Assembly (NCBI RefSeq): GCF_000308815.1 | Contig: NZ_BAFX01000098.1 | Coordinates: 1-33,526 of the forward strand | Origin: Nocardia concava NBRC 100430 | GTDB lineage: Bacteria > Actinomycetota > Actinomycetes > Mycobacteriales > Mycobacteriaceae | DNA length: 33,526 bases | Direction: 5' to 3' | In this document: positions 15,190 through 22,153 of the stretch, in pieces | Numbering within the stretch: position 1 is the stretch's first letter | Layout: the number at the start of each line of letters is the position of its first letter | Translations under genes and position numbers: made by a program | The notes under the pieces: model-generated | The model's database searches: none | Seen by the model: the letters and a program-made list of their open reading frames with translations, nothing else | What the model was told of the DNA's origin: nothing

Positions 15190-16137
15190 ATGAGTCAGTA
15201 TCACACCGAACACAGCATCACCATCGCGGCACCGGCCGAGGTCGTGCACCGGGCCTTGCGCGCGGTCGCCGACTGGCCCAATGTGTTTCCGCCGACCATT
15301 CACGCCGAGGTCATCGAACAGGACGCGGCCGGCGACCATATTCGCCTGTGGGCCACGGCCAACGAGTCGTTGAAGACCTGGACCTCGCGCCGCAGTTTCG
15401 AGGGGCGGCGGATCAGCTTCCGGCAGGTGGTTTCCGCGCCGCCGGTGGCCTCCATGAGCGGGGTCTGGGAGGTCGAGGAGATCGACGCGAGCCGCAGCCG
15501 AGTCGTGCTGTCGCACAGCTTCTCTCCCGATGGCAGCGCGGGCGCGCGGGAGTGGATCGAGGCCGCCATCGAGACCAACTCGACGCGGGAACTCGAATCG
15601 CTGAAGTCGGCCGCCGAGGCGCTCTCGCGGCAACCCGAGGCGCACTTCACCTTCGAGGACTCGCTGTGGATCGACGCCGAGCCATCCCGGGTGCGCGAGT
15701 TCATCGATCGCGCCGACCTGTGGGCCGAACGGCTCGCGCACGTCGACGCGGTCACCCTGACCGAACCCGTTCCGGGACACCAGTTCCTGAGCCTGGACAC
15801 CCGCACGCCCGACGGCGATGTGCACACCACCGCCTCCTGGCGCGTCGCGCTGGAATCCGGTGACATCGTCTACAAGCAGACCCGATTGCCCGGACTGCTC
15901 TCGCTGCATCGGGGCCGCTGGAGTTTCGCGCCCAGCGACGGCGGCACACTGGCCACCTCGGAGCACACCGTCACCCTCATCACCGAGGCCATCCCGGCGA
16001 TCCTGGGCGCGGACAAGACCCTCGCGGACGCCCGCGAGTTCATCCGAAACGCCCTGGGCCGCAACTCGTCGGCGACGCTGGAGTACGCCAAGGAGTGGGC
16101 CGAGAAGGCGGATCGGAGCTCCGATGTCCGAGCCTGA
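15190..16137 (+). CDS. Didomain polyketide aromatase/cyclase (SRPBCC repeats)
   Basis: A 315-residue bifunctional ARO/CYC with two START-like helix-grip domains. Domain 1 is residues about 5-145 (EHSITIAAPAEVVHRALRAV opening, SWEFEG-like middle, VLSHSFSPD and a long C-terminal helix). Domain 2 is about 158-305 (AHFTFEDSLWIDAEPSRVREF opening, HTVTLITEAIPAILG and a terminal helix). Didomain enzymes of the ActVII type dehydrate and aromatise the first ring of C9-reduced polyketides, matching the ketoreductase encoded just upstream. ATG 15190 follows CTGGAG; it starts 26 bp after the KR gene. The 3' end overlaps the SnoaL-like gene by 14 bp. Confidence 0.93.
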   Translation: MSQYHTEHSITIAAPAEVVHRALRAVADWPNVFPPTIHAEVIEQDAAGDHIRLWATANESLKTWTSRRSFEGRRISFRQVVSAPPVASMSGVWEVEEIDASRSRVVLSHSFSPDGSAGAREWIEAAIETNSTRELESLKSAAEALSRQPEAHFTFEDSLWIDAEPSRVREFIDRADLWAERLAHVDAVTLTEPVPGHQFLSLDTRTPDGDVHTTASWRVALESGDIVYKQTRLPGLLSLHRGRWSFAPSDGGTLATSEHTVTLITEAIPAILGADKTLADAREFIRNALGRNSSATLEYAKEWAEKADRSSDVRA

Positions 16138-16576
16138 GCGCACCCGGCACCTCTACGCGGATCTGCAGCACTTCTACGCCGCCCAGATGCGCTTGCTCGA
16201 CGACGGTTTCGCCGAAGAATGGGCGGCCACCTTCGAACCCGACGGCTCGCTGGTCCAGAGCCACCGATCCTCGGCGCGCAAGGGTCGCGCCGATATCGCC
16301 GACGGCCTGCGCCGCACCGTCGAACGACTGCGTGCGTCCGGCACCGTGCGCCGCCACTGGATCGGCAATATCACCATCGAGAACGACAGCGCCGCAGCCG
16401 ATGTCATCCACACCCGCTACTACGCCCTGATCGTCGAATCCGATGGCGAGCAGGCGCCGCGCGTGCATCTGAGCGCCGATATCCGCGACCAGCTCGTCCC
16501 GGACCGCCACACCTGGCTGGTCCGCGAACGCACCATCACCCACGACCCCGTTCCAACCACTACACCAGGAAAGTAA
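16124..16576 (+). CDS. SnoaL/NTF2-like protein, possible polyketide cyclase or hydroxylase partner
   Basis: A 150-residue protein with an alpha+beta cone fold: the opening helices LYADLQHFYAAQMRLLDDG and FAEEWAATFEPDG are followed by ARKGRADIADGLRR, RRHWIGNITIE and the strand run YYALIVES ... HTWLVRERTITHD. This resembles the SnoaL_4 group found in aromatic PKS clusters. Relatives close the last ring of anthracyclines (SnoaL) or act in hydroxylation; the conserved histidine/aspartate of a true SnoaL active site was not proven here. ATG 16124, with CGGAG upstream, overlaps the aromatase gene by 14 bp, so it belongs to the PKS operon. Confidence 0.75.
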   Translation: MSEPERTRHLYADLQHFYAAQMRLLDDGFAEEWAATFEPDGSLVQSHRSSARKGRADIADGLRRTVERLRASGTVRRHWIGNITIENDSAAADVIHTRYYALIVESDGEQAPRVHLSADIRDQLVPDRHTWLVRERTITHDPVPTTTPGK

Positions 16577-16580
16577 GGCT

Positions 16581-17279
16581 TTGAGGAACACCATTGGAAC
16601 CGTCCTGTCCGCGGCCGCCGCCCTGACCATCCTGCCCGGCACCGCCACAGCCGCACCCGCCGACAGCGATCGGGTCTACTACACCGCCGCCCTGACCGAC
16701 AGCGGATTGAACATCACCACCGACGCCGGCACCCTGGTCGAGGACCAGGGCGTCTTCAAGGTCAAGGCCGCCGACGGCACCGTCCTCGCGGGCACCGAAT
16801 TGTCCTTCCGCGTGGACGATTTCGTCTTCCCCATCACCGCCGCCATCAACGGCCACAACGCCACCCTCACGCCGCGCTTCGATCGCGACCACGCCGTCTA
16901 CCAGCCGGTGGCCCTCCCCTACGAGAACCAGGCCCCCTGGAAGAACGAATACGACCGCGAACTCGCCGCCTGGGCGCGCCTGGGCACCACCATGCAAACC
17001 GGCGCGGCCATCGGCACTCTCGTGGGCGGCATCGGCGGCGCGGCGGTCGGCTGCGTCCTCGGCGGCATCGCCGGCGCCACAGTCGCCTCCGCCACCCTGG
17101 TGGGCCTCTTCGGCCCCTTCGTCCCCGCCGCCGTCCTCGGCTGCCTCGGCGGCATCGCCGTCATCGGCCCCCTCGGCACGATCGCGGGCCAGATCCTGAT
17201 CACCGCACCTGTCACCATCCTCGCCGCCATCCAGTACTTCACCACCATCAACTCCCCGCTCCCCAACACCGCGAAGTGA
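16581..17279 (+). CDS. Secreted glycine-zipper membrane-active protein, function unknown
   Basis: A 232-residue protein with a Sec signal peptide (NTIGTVLSAAAALTILPGTATAAPA; cleavage near 25). A small beta-rich domain of about 80 residues follows (RVYYTAALTDSGLNI to PRFDRDHAVYQPVALPY). After a charged linker come two long Gly/Ala-rich hydrophobic segments with GxxxG spacing (IGTLVGGIGGAAVGCVLGGIAGA and FVPAAVLGCLGGIAVIGPLGTI). Similar proteins are common in Nocardia and relatives, but no function was recognised. TTG 16581 is preceded by AAGTAAGG and is the only sensible start. It begins 4 bp after the SnoaL-like gene and is probably the last gene of the PKS operon. A channel-like or envelope role is speculation. 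Confidence 0.75.
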   Translation: MRNTIGTVLSAAAALTILPGTATAAPADSDRVYYTAALTDSGLNITTDAGTLVEDQGVFKVKAADGTVLAGTELSFRVDDFVFPITAAINGHNATLTPRFDRDHAVYQPVALPYENQAPWKNEYDRELAAWARLGTTMQTGAAIGTLVGGIGGAAVGCVLGGIAGATVASATLVGLFGPFVPAAVLGCLGGIAVIGPLGTIAGQILITAPVTILAAIQYFTTINSPLPNTAK

Positions 17280-17357
17280 CCCAACCTGCTGTTTCGCCAC
17301 ACTAGCGGGCCGCCGACCTGCCCATCTCGGCCAACGTGATTCGCGTACGACAAGACG

Positions 17358-17389
17358 CCGTCCGGAGCGGTGACATCCGGACGGGGTTT
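17358..17389. terminator. Hairpin terminator after the PKS operon
   Basis: CCGTCCGGA (17358-17366) pairs perfectly with TCCGGACGG (17376-17384) around a 9-base loop, followed by GGTTTC. It lies between convergent genes ending at 17279 and 17408, so it may act in both directions, although the T tract is short. Confidence 0.6.
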
Positions 17390-17407
17390 CGTCGTCGGGT
17401 CGATCGG

Positions 17408-17776
17408 TCAGTGGTCGGCGACGGGGGTGTTCTGGCAGAAGGTGAGCAGCCAGCGGCCGTCCTCCTTGGTCATGCCGTACAGCGGTGAGCCCTGTGCCTG
17501 AAGCTCATCGGCGTGGTTGAAGTACTGCTGGCGGACCTTGACCGCGGCCACGTCCGGCCGGATGAAGCGAATGAAGAACGGCTCGTAGGTGGCGTAGCCG
17601 TCCTTGGTCGCGCCGGGCAGTACGGCGCGGGTGAACTCGGAGATCTCGTTGAGCCCGTCATGACCCCACAAGCCACGAACTTGCCAGCGCGAGCCGAGCT
17701 GGAACTGCGCTGTCACACATCGCGGCATCCAGGAATTTGACCTCGAGCATTGTTCAGGTTTCAGGATGGTGGCCAT
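17408..17776 (-). CDS. NTF2-like (SgcJ/EcaC type) protein, N-terminus degraded, probable remnant
   Basis: From about residue 40 the translation follows the NTF2-like pattern: GHDGLNEISEFTRAV, FIRFIRPDVAAVKVRQQYF and EDGRWLLTFCQNTPVADH. The usual N-terminal helices (normally about 45 residues with an A/D-rich pattern) are missing; in their place is a cysteine/serine-rich stretch (PEQCSRSNSWMPRC) that does not resemble the fold. Starts at 17776 and 17728 are possible, and neither has a clear ribosome site. The 17776 start overlaps the divergent paralogue at 17766. Its last strand (RWLLTFCQNTPV) parallels that paralogue's (RWWVAARHNTPV), so the pair likely came from a duplication, this copy now truncated. 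Confidence 0.6.
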   Translation of the reverse strand: MATILKPEQCSRSNSWMPRCVTAQFQLGSRWQVRGLWGHDGLNEISEFTRAVLPGATKDGYATYEPFFIRFIRPDVAAVKVRQQYFNHADELQAQGSPLYGMTKEDGRWLLTFCQNTPVADH

Positions 17777-18221
17777 GACCGCAACAACATCCGGACGGCC
17801 AACCGTCAAAGACACAACAACCGACCACGCCGCCGACATCGCCGCGATCGAAAAGTTGATAGCCGACGTCGAGACCGGCTACAACACCAACGATGCCGAA
17901 CTGATGGTAAGCGGCTTCACCGCAAACGCGTCGGCAGGCAACGCAGTGGGCATGGTGATCACCGGGTACGGCTCGCTGCTCGAGGCCGCTGAACATGGTC
18001 TCGGGGGATTTCTCGCAAACGAGTATGTGCGTTACGACATAGGCGACATCGGCTTCCTGCGTCCAGATGTCGCGGTCGCCCATAAGGTCGCCCGTGCGAC
18101 CACCGCCGAGGGCGAACTCATAGACAAGGACCCCGCGATGGTCGCCCTCTATGTGCTGGTCAAGGAAAACGACCGCTGGTGGGTCGCCGCCCGCCACAAC
18201 ACCCCAGTGCCGAAGGCGTGA
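17766..18221 (+). CDS. NTF2-like (SgcJ/EcaC type) protein
   Basis: A 151-residue cone-fold protein: DIAAIEKLIADVETGYNTNDAELMVSGFT opens the fold, then GYGSLLEAAEHGL, IGFLRPDVAVAHKVARA and ENDRWWVAARHNTPV. Members of this group include enediyne and polyketide accessory proteins, but most have no assigned reaction. ATG 17766 is used; ATG 17775, three codons later with AGGATGG upstream, is equally possible. It is divergent from a truncated paralogue. It lies just outside the PKS operon terminator, so its link to the polyketide is uncertain. Base use is less GC-biased than in the PKS genes. Confidence 0.8.
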   Translation: MVAMTATTSGRPTVKDTTTDHAADIAAIEKLIADVETGYNTNDAELMVSGFTANASAGNAVGMVITGYGSLLEAAEHGLGGFLANEYVRYDIGDIGFLRPDVAVAHKVARATTAEGELIDKDPAMVALYVLVKENDRWWVAARHNTPVPKA

Positions 18222-18594
18222 CCGGTCCCCGCCGATCGCGCTCCGACTAATGCCGCAACGCAGCGATGCGAGTGGGTGGCCGCGCCGTCGGCAGTGGGAC
18301 AACCGACACCGACGAATCCAGCGGGAGCAAAACCGGTCGGCCCCATCGATCTTCAGGGCCGACCGGTTGACCACCTCGAACCACGCGGCTCGCGGCGGTT
18401 GAAGATGTTCCCTCCAACCTCATGGTGGGCACGTGTTCCGCCGGAGCGGCCTGCCGCGAATTACGCTCGCTGCCATGGATGTCGCTGAGGCTCAGCGAAC
18501 CTCAGCCCTCCGGGACGCTGTGCGATGGCCGAGGTGTCCGGCGGACGTTGTCGGGATAGGTTGAGCCCAGTTCTGTCGTGAGATCAGGGGAGTT
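18222..18594. other. Intergenic region with two hairpins
   Basis: No credible gene in 373 bp. ACCGGTCGGCCC (18332-18343) and GGGCCGACCGGT (18356-18367) form a perfect 12-bp stem with a 12-base loop; on the minus strand it is followed by TTTTG, so it reads best as a minus-strand terminator or a bidirectional structure. A weaker 7-bp stem (18484-18490 / 18500-18506) follows. AGGGGAG at 18586-18592 is the ribosome site of the next gene. Confidence 0.6.
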
Positions 18595-19020
18595 ATGGCC
18601 ACCATCCGTCATGAGGTCGCGATAAAGGCTGCACCGCAACATATCTGGGATGTCATTCGCGACATCGGGGCCGTACATGAACGTCTGCTTCCCGGACGTG
18701 TGGCCGACACCAGAATCGAAGGCGCGGAACGGTTTCTGACCTTCCCTGACGGGCACATCATTCGTGAACTCATAGTCACGATCGACGAGGATTCGCGACG
18801 GCTGGCGTACACCGTTGTCGAAGGGGCCCGGCCCGAACTGGACTACCATCACGCATCGTTCGAGGTCCGCGCGGACGGCGAGCACGGCCGACTGGTCTGG
18901 ATCACCGACGTCCTGCCCGACACAGTCGCGCCGGAGATCCACATCCGCACACAGTTCGGAATCGCCGAGATGAAGCAAGCGATCGAAGCCGCCTTCCCGA
19001 ATCGCACAGAACCCAGCTGA
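18595..19020 (+). CDS. SRPBCC-family (START-like) protein
   Basis: A 141-residue single helix-grip domain: RHEVAIKAAPQHIWDVIRDIGA (strand and helix), RVADTRIEGAERFLTF, the strands RLAYTVVEG, HHASFEVRAD and GRLVWITDVLP, and a long C-terminal helix EMKQAIEAAF. The fold is shared by polyketide cyclases and many lipid- or ligand-binding proteins; this one belongs to the polyketide cyclase/dehydrase group by general pattern, but no catalytic residues identify it. It is the third potential cyclase-like small protein next to the PKS cluster. ATG 18595 is fixed by AGGGGAG just upstream. Confidence 0.8.
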   Translation: MATIRHEVAIKAAPQHIWDVIRDIGAVHERLLPGRVADTRIEGAERFLTFPDGHIIRELIVTIDEDSRRLAYTVVEGARPELDYHHASFEVRADGEHGRLVWITDVLPDTVAPEIHIRTQFGIAEMKQAIEAAFPNRTEPS

Positions 19021-19373
19021 CCGCACGCGCGTCGGCCTTCAGTGCGCTAGGCCAACCTCGGATCGACACTGCCCGTTGATCTTCCACCACTTCTCGCTGG
19101 CCGGTTCGATCAACGCGGGAAGCGGCAGGATGGGACGTTGACACGACGGAGTCAGTCGGCGCTCAGAGTTGGCCAGATCTCGCACTTTCCAGGGGAATTG
19201 GTCGAAAATTGCCGATTCCGAGGTGTTTGTGCGAGGTATGGCCAATCACTCGGCATTCGGCAATGCAGGATGTTGCATTTGACAATCGTTCTGGCCGGGT
19301 TGTCATGCGCGCCTTCCCGCGTGCTTATCGAGGTGACCGGATGCGGCTTCGCAACCGATTCGGTTGCGGCGTC
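19021..19373. other. Gene-free gap with repeat copy A
   Basis: 353 bp without a supported gene between an SRPBCC gene and the convergent broken hydrolase. It holds dispersed-repeat copy A (19051-19128) and an isolated 12-base GGCAATGCAGGA (19259-19270), which is the left end of repeat copies C and D. Short open frames on both strands look random. Confidence 0.6.
19051..19128. repeat. Dispersed stem-loop repeat, copy A
   Basis: Blocks in order are GCCAACCTCGGATCG (19051), CCCGTTGATCTTC (19072) and CTGGCCGGTTCGATCAACGC (19097), ending GGGAAGCGGCAG at 19128. The offsets 21 and 25 bp are the same in copies C and D, and 25 bp is kept in B. CGTTGATC (19074-19081) and GATCAACG (19108-19115) form an internal stem. 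Confidence 0.75.
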
Positions 19374-20265
19374 CTACTCTGTACGCGTCAAAAAGCTCAG
19401 AATCGCCGCTGCCGCCGCCTGTGGCTGATCCTGCACCAGGAAGTGCTTCGCCTCGGCGATGGTCTGCCTCTCAACTTGTTCGGCGACTTGCGCGATCGAG
19501 GCGTGGGAGAAGTCGCCGAACCCCTGTTCGGCCGCGAGCGAAAGCACCGGGAGGGCGAGCGGTTTCACGGCGAGCTTATCGCGGTTGACTTTCGCATCGT
19601 CCAGCAGCGTCCGGTAATAGCCGAAGCTCGCTACGAGTCCGCCTGCCGCATAGCTGCGCGCATATTCGTCGATGTCGGCCGGCGTCAGCGCGTCCGGGTG
19701 CAGCGTGCCGCGGCGGTAGAAATACTCGATGAACGGCCGCTCGCGCCCGGCGACCAGCAGCTCGCTGATTCCCTGTGCCATGTTGAAACCCATGTGCCAG
19801 CTGCCGCCGTGGGCCACATCCATCGCCGCTTCCAGGCCGAACCCCGGGGACAGCGCTCTCGATGAAGACGAGGTCGCGCACATCCTCGAGAAAGCTTGCC
19901 GCATAAGCGAAGCCGACGGGCCCGCCCATGTCCTGGACGACGAGGTGAACGCCGCCGAATCCCAGCGATCGCATCAGCTCGTGCAGGTCGGTTGCGACCG
20001 TCACCTTGTCGTAGCCGTCGGCGGGACGCTCGGAATCGCCGTAGCCGCGCATATCGGGCGCGACCACGGTGAACCGGTCTGCCAGTATCGGAATGACCTT
20101 GCGCCATGCGTACCAGGTCTCGGGCCAACCATGAAGCAGGAGAACCGGATCGCCGCTACCGGCGATCACGTAATGCAGCCGCACGCCGTTGACGGTCGCA
20201 TAGCGTGACACTGCCCCATCCGGCACCGGCGCGGGCAATGCCGACCGGCCGTCACCGGGCTGCAC
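19374..20265 (-). pseudogene. Alpha/beta-fold epoxide-hydrolase-like gene, broken by one frameshift
   Basis: The first frame (start GTG 20265) encodes TVNGVRLHYVIAGSGDPVLL, the oxyanion motif HGWPETWYAW, PDMRGYGDSERP and the nucleophile Asp in VVQDMGGPVGF, up to FIESAVPG. The family's next residues (FGLEAAMDVAHGG) then appear in another frame and continue to the catalytic-histidine region AKHFLVQDQP, ending at 19374. Removing one G from the minus-strand CCCCGGGG run (19842-19849) restores a single frame of about 297 residues with all catalytic parts. Products of this family hydrolyse epoxides or C-halogen bonds. It may be a true recent pseudogene or a homopolymer sequencing error; nothing else in it is degraded. 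Confidence 0.8.
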
Positions 20266-20695
20266 GAGCGTGCCTCAATACCATCGGCATCGCCGTCATG
20301 CCAGCTGTATTTGTGCGACGTGGCATCAGCATGTCAGCACCGCCTCCTCGGGGCACGTCTCGAACACGAACTGATCTTCGGCGAGCGTAGCGCGCCGAAG
20401 ACGCCCGTGCCGTGGACAAGTTCGCGATCATGCACGACGACCGATCATCCGATGACAGTATCCAGAACGCACGCATCTCGGCAGATCAGTGCGTTCGCCG
20501 GCAGGTGCCAGATCTGCTCGGCCCGTTGATCTTCGCCCCGCCGACCCTGGCCGGTTCGGTCAGCGCGGGAAGCGGCAGTACAGTGCGTTCGGAGGCGGTG
20601 CGGAGGGCGTCGGCAGCTTGATGAAATGCCGGTTGTGAACGGAGCCTGCCTGACCAAGTCCCGTAATCCAGAGGCCCTTCCAGCTATTAGGACGG
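20266..20695. other. Gene-free gap with hairpin and repeat copy B
   Basis: 430 bp without a supported gene. A 9-bp hairpin, TCTTCGGCG (20375-20383) with CGCCGAAGA (20393-20401), lies in the leader region of the broken hydrolase. Repeat copy B occupies 20501-20578. Short frames on both strands were not convincing. Confidence 0.6.
20501..20578. repeat. Dispersed stem-loop repeat, copy B
   Basis: CCCGTTGATCTTC (20522) and CTGGCCGGTTCGGTCAGCGC (20547), ending GGGAAGCGGCAG at 20578, are 25 bp apart as in copy A. The left block is more diverged. The right arm changes GATCAAC to GGTCAGC, which still pairs with GTTGATC through G-T pairs. Confidence 0.75.
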
Positions 20696-21202
20696 TCAGT
20701 CGGAGTCCTGATCTGCACGTCGCTCTTTCCACCGCCGCGGATTCACGATTTCCAGCAGCAGGCATCTGTTATGGGTTACGACGTTGATCACCACATCGGG
20801 GTACTCCCAACCGATCTCAGCCCCCGGCTTGCTCTCAATGTGGTTCGGGGAACCAAGATCTCGCGTCAACCTCTCCGCCAACTGGTCGAAATGATCGGAG
20901 AGGGCCGCAGTGAGAGCTGGCGTGACATCGCGAGTTAGATCAGTGATGTAGGCCGTAACCCGCTCGAGCGACTCGTCTCGTCCTGTCCGTCCTCTGATAT
21001 GCCGCCGATTGCGGTAGGCGTCGGCGCGGTTGAAGTTGACGGTCAGGTCCGTCGACAGCGAAGTACGGCCGTAGTCACCTCGTTCGAGCAACGTCCATCC
21101 AACATCCAGGCAGAACCGATCGATGTCAGTTTGTGCCCAGGTCCACTCGAAAGCCCTGGCTCTACTCACTACGCGTATAGCGCCCGCGATGTCGGCTTGC
21201 AT
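20696..21202 (-). CDS. DUF6301-like protein, function unknown
   Basis: A 168-residue protein recognised by pattern only: ADIAGAIRVVSRARAFEWTW, then TDIDRFCLDVGWTLLERGD, LSTDLTVNFNRADAYRNR, a central ALTAALSDHFDQLAERLTRDLG and a C-terminal ITHNRCLL-like strand LLLEIVNPRRWK. This order resembles the DUF6301 family, which I associate with Nocardia; its role is unknown, though such small proteins often sit in accessory or toxin-related loci. ATG 21202 is chosen because the family-like region begins there; a 34-codon upstream extension is Ser/Gly-rich and overlaps repeat copy C. It has no clear ribosome site. Confidence 0.6.
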   Translation of the reverse strand: MQADIAGAIRVVSRARAFEWTWAQTDIDRFCLDVGWTLLERGDYGRTSLSTDLTVNFNRADAYRNRRHIRGRTGRDESLERVTAYITDLTRDVTPALTAALSDHFDQLAERLTRDLGSPNHIESKPGAEIGWEYPDVVINVVTHNRCLLLEIVNPRRWKERRADQDSD

Positions 21203-21299
21203 GGTCGAAAGGGTACTTCCGAAAGATTCAGAGCCACTGCGGGACAATGCCGCAACGCCAGCTCCAAGCCAAGCCGACCTGCTCGGAGTATCTGTAATC

Positions 21300-21394
21300 G
21301 GCAATGCAGGACGTCGGCCAGCCTCAGATCGGCTCGGCCCGTTGCTCCTCGGCTCGCCCGCGCCGGCCGGTTCGCTCGGCGCGGTTATGGGCGA
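21300..21394. repeat. Dispersed stem-loop repeat, copy C
   Basis: GGCAATGCAGGA (21300), GCCAGCCTCAGA (21317), CCCGTTGCTCCTC (21338) and CCGGCCGGTTCGCTCGGCGCGG (21363, two blocks) keep offsets of 21 and 25 bp. It ends about 57 bp before the RidA gene. This is the most diverged right half. Confidence 0.65.
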
Positions 21395-21450
21395 GCCTCT
21401 GTCGGGGATCTGCTGGTCGGCGTTGGCTTTTAAGCTTGCGAATCGTGGAA

Positions 21451-21831
21451 ATGATTGTGCACGACGCTGAATCGGTACCGGTTGCGGTCGGTGGATACAC
21501 CAATGGGCTGGAGGTGGTTGGAGCTCGGCGCCTACTGTTCGTCAGCGGTCAGATCCCCGAGGACCGGGCGGGGAATGTGCCCGACGACGCTGCGGGTCAG
21601 TGCCGATTGGTCTGGGCGAATATCGTTGCGACACTGGCTGATGCCGGGCTCACGGTCGCGAATATCGTCAAGGTCACCACCTATCTGAGCGATCGTTCGC
21701 TCGCTCCGATCAATACCGCGGTGCGCAGTGAGGTTCTCGGCGACCACAAGCCGGCGCTGACGGTCGTACTGGCCGGAATCTTCGACCCACGGTGGCTGCT
21801 CGAGATCGAGGTCATCGCCGCGACAGGGTAA
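21451..21831 (+). CDS. RidA/YjgF/UK114-family protein
   Basis: A 126-residue trimeric enamine/imine deaminase-fold protein. It shows GARRLLFVSGQIPEDRAG, QCRLVWANIVATLADAGLTVANIVKVTTYLSD, the arginine in NTAVRSEVLGD that aligns with the catalytic Arg of RidA, PALTVVLAG, and the C-terminal EIEVIA with the conserved Glu. It would hydrolyse reactive enamine intermediates; in some clusters RidA-like proteins have biosynthetic roles. ATG 21451 is used; GTG 21445 is an alternative. The gene stands alone and plus-strand, divergent from the DUF6301-like gene, with repeat copies on both sides. Confidence 0.88.
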   Translation: MIVHDAESVPVAVGGYTNGLEVVGARRLLFVSGQIPEDRAGNVPDDAAGQCRLVWANIVATLADAGLTVANIVKVTTYLSDRSLAPINTAVRSEVLGDHKPALTVVLAGIFDPRWLLEIEVIAATG

Positions 21832-22153
21832 ACGTTCGGTCTGCCTGCGCCGGCGCGGCACCACCGGCATTTCACGCCCATCCGCAATGCAGGAGCTTCT
21901 GCCGACCTCGGAACGACACCGCCACTTGATCTTCCGCCTTGACCTGCTGGCCGGTTCGATCAGCGCGCCACGCGGCGGAATCGTGTGTTCGAGCCGAATG
22001 GCCGTTCCGGTTCACGAACCGCCAGGGGACCTTTCGTGCTCGAATGGCGATCCATTATCGAAGTGCTTGCGTATCCGCGCTCGCTGAAGTATCCTCCGTC
22101 CTTTGGCTTTTCGGGCCCGCGCGGCCTGGATTCCTCGGGTTTAGAGTCGCGAT
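21832..22153. other. Gene-free gap with repeat copy D
   Basis: 322 bp with no supported gene between the RidA and SUKH-like genes. Repeat copy D lies at 21883-21978. The rest shows no promoter-like or hairpin structure that I trust. Confidence 0.55.
21883..21978. repeat. Dispersed stem-loop repeat, copy D
   Basis: CGCAATGCAGGA (21883), GCCGACCTCGGA (21901), CCACTTGATCTTC (21922) and CTGGCCGGTTCGATCAGCGC (21947) keep offsets of 21 and 25 bp between the last three blocks. TTGATC and GATCAG form the same internal stem as in copy A. Confidence 0.75.

Noticed and set aside
18247..18432. 61-codon minus-strand frame over the 12-bp hairpin.
   Set aside because: No ribosome site, no domain, and it consists largely of the hairpin sequence.
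19051..21978. The repeats as integron attC sites of a cassette array.
   Set aside because: They are roughly the right size and lie between small genes, but there is no RYYYAAC/GTTRRRY core pair, gene orientations are mixed, and no integrase is present.
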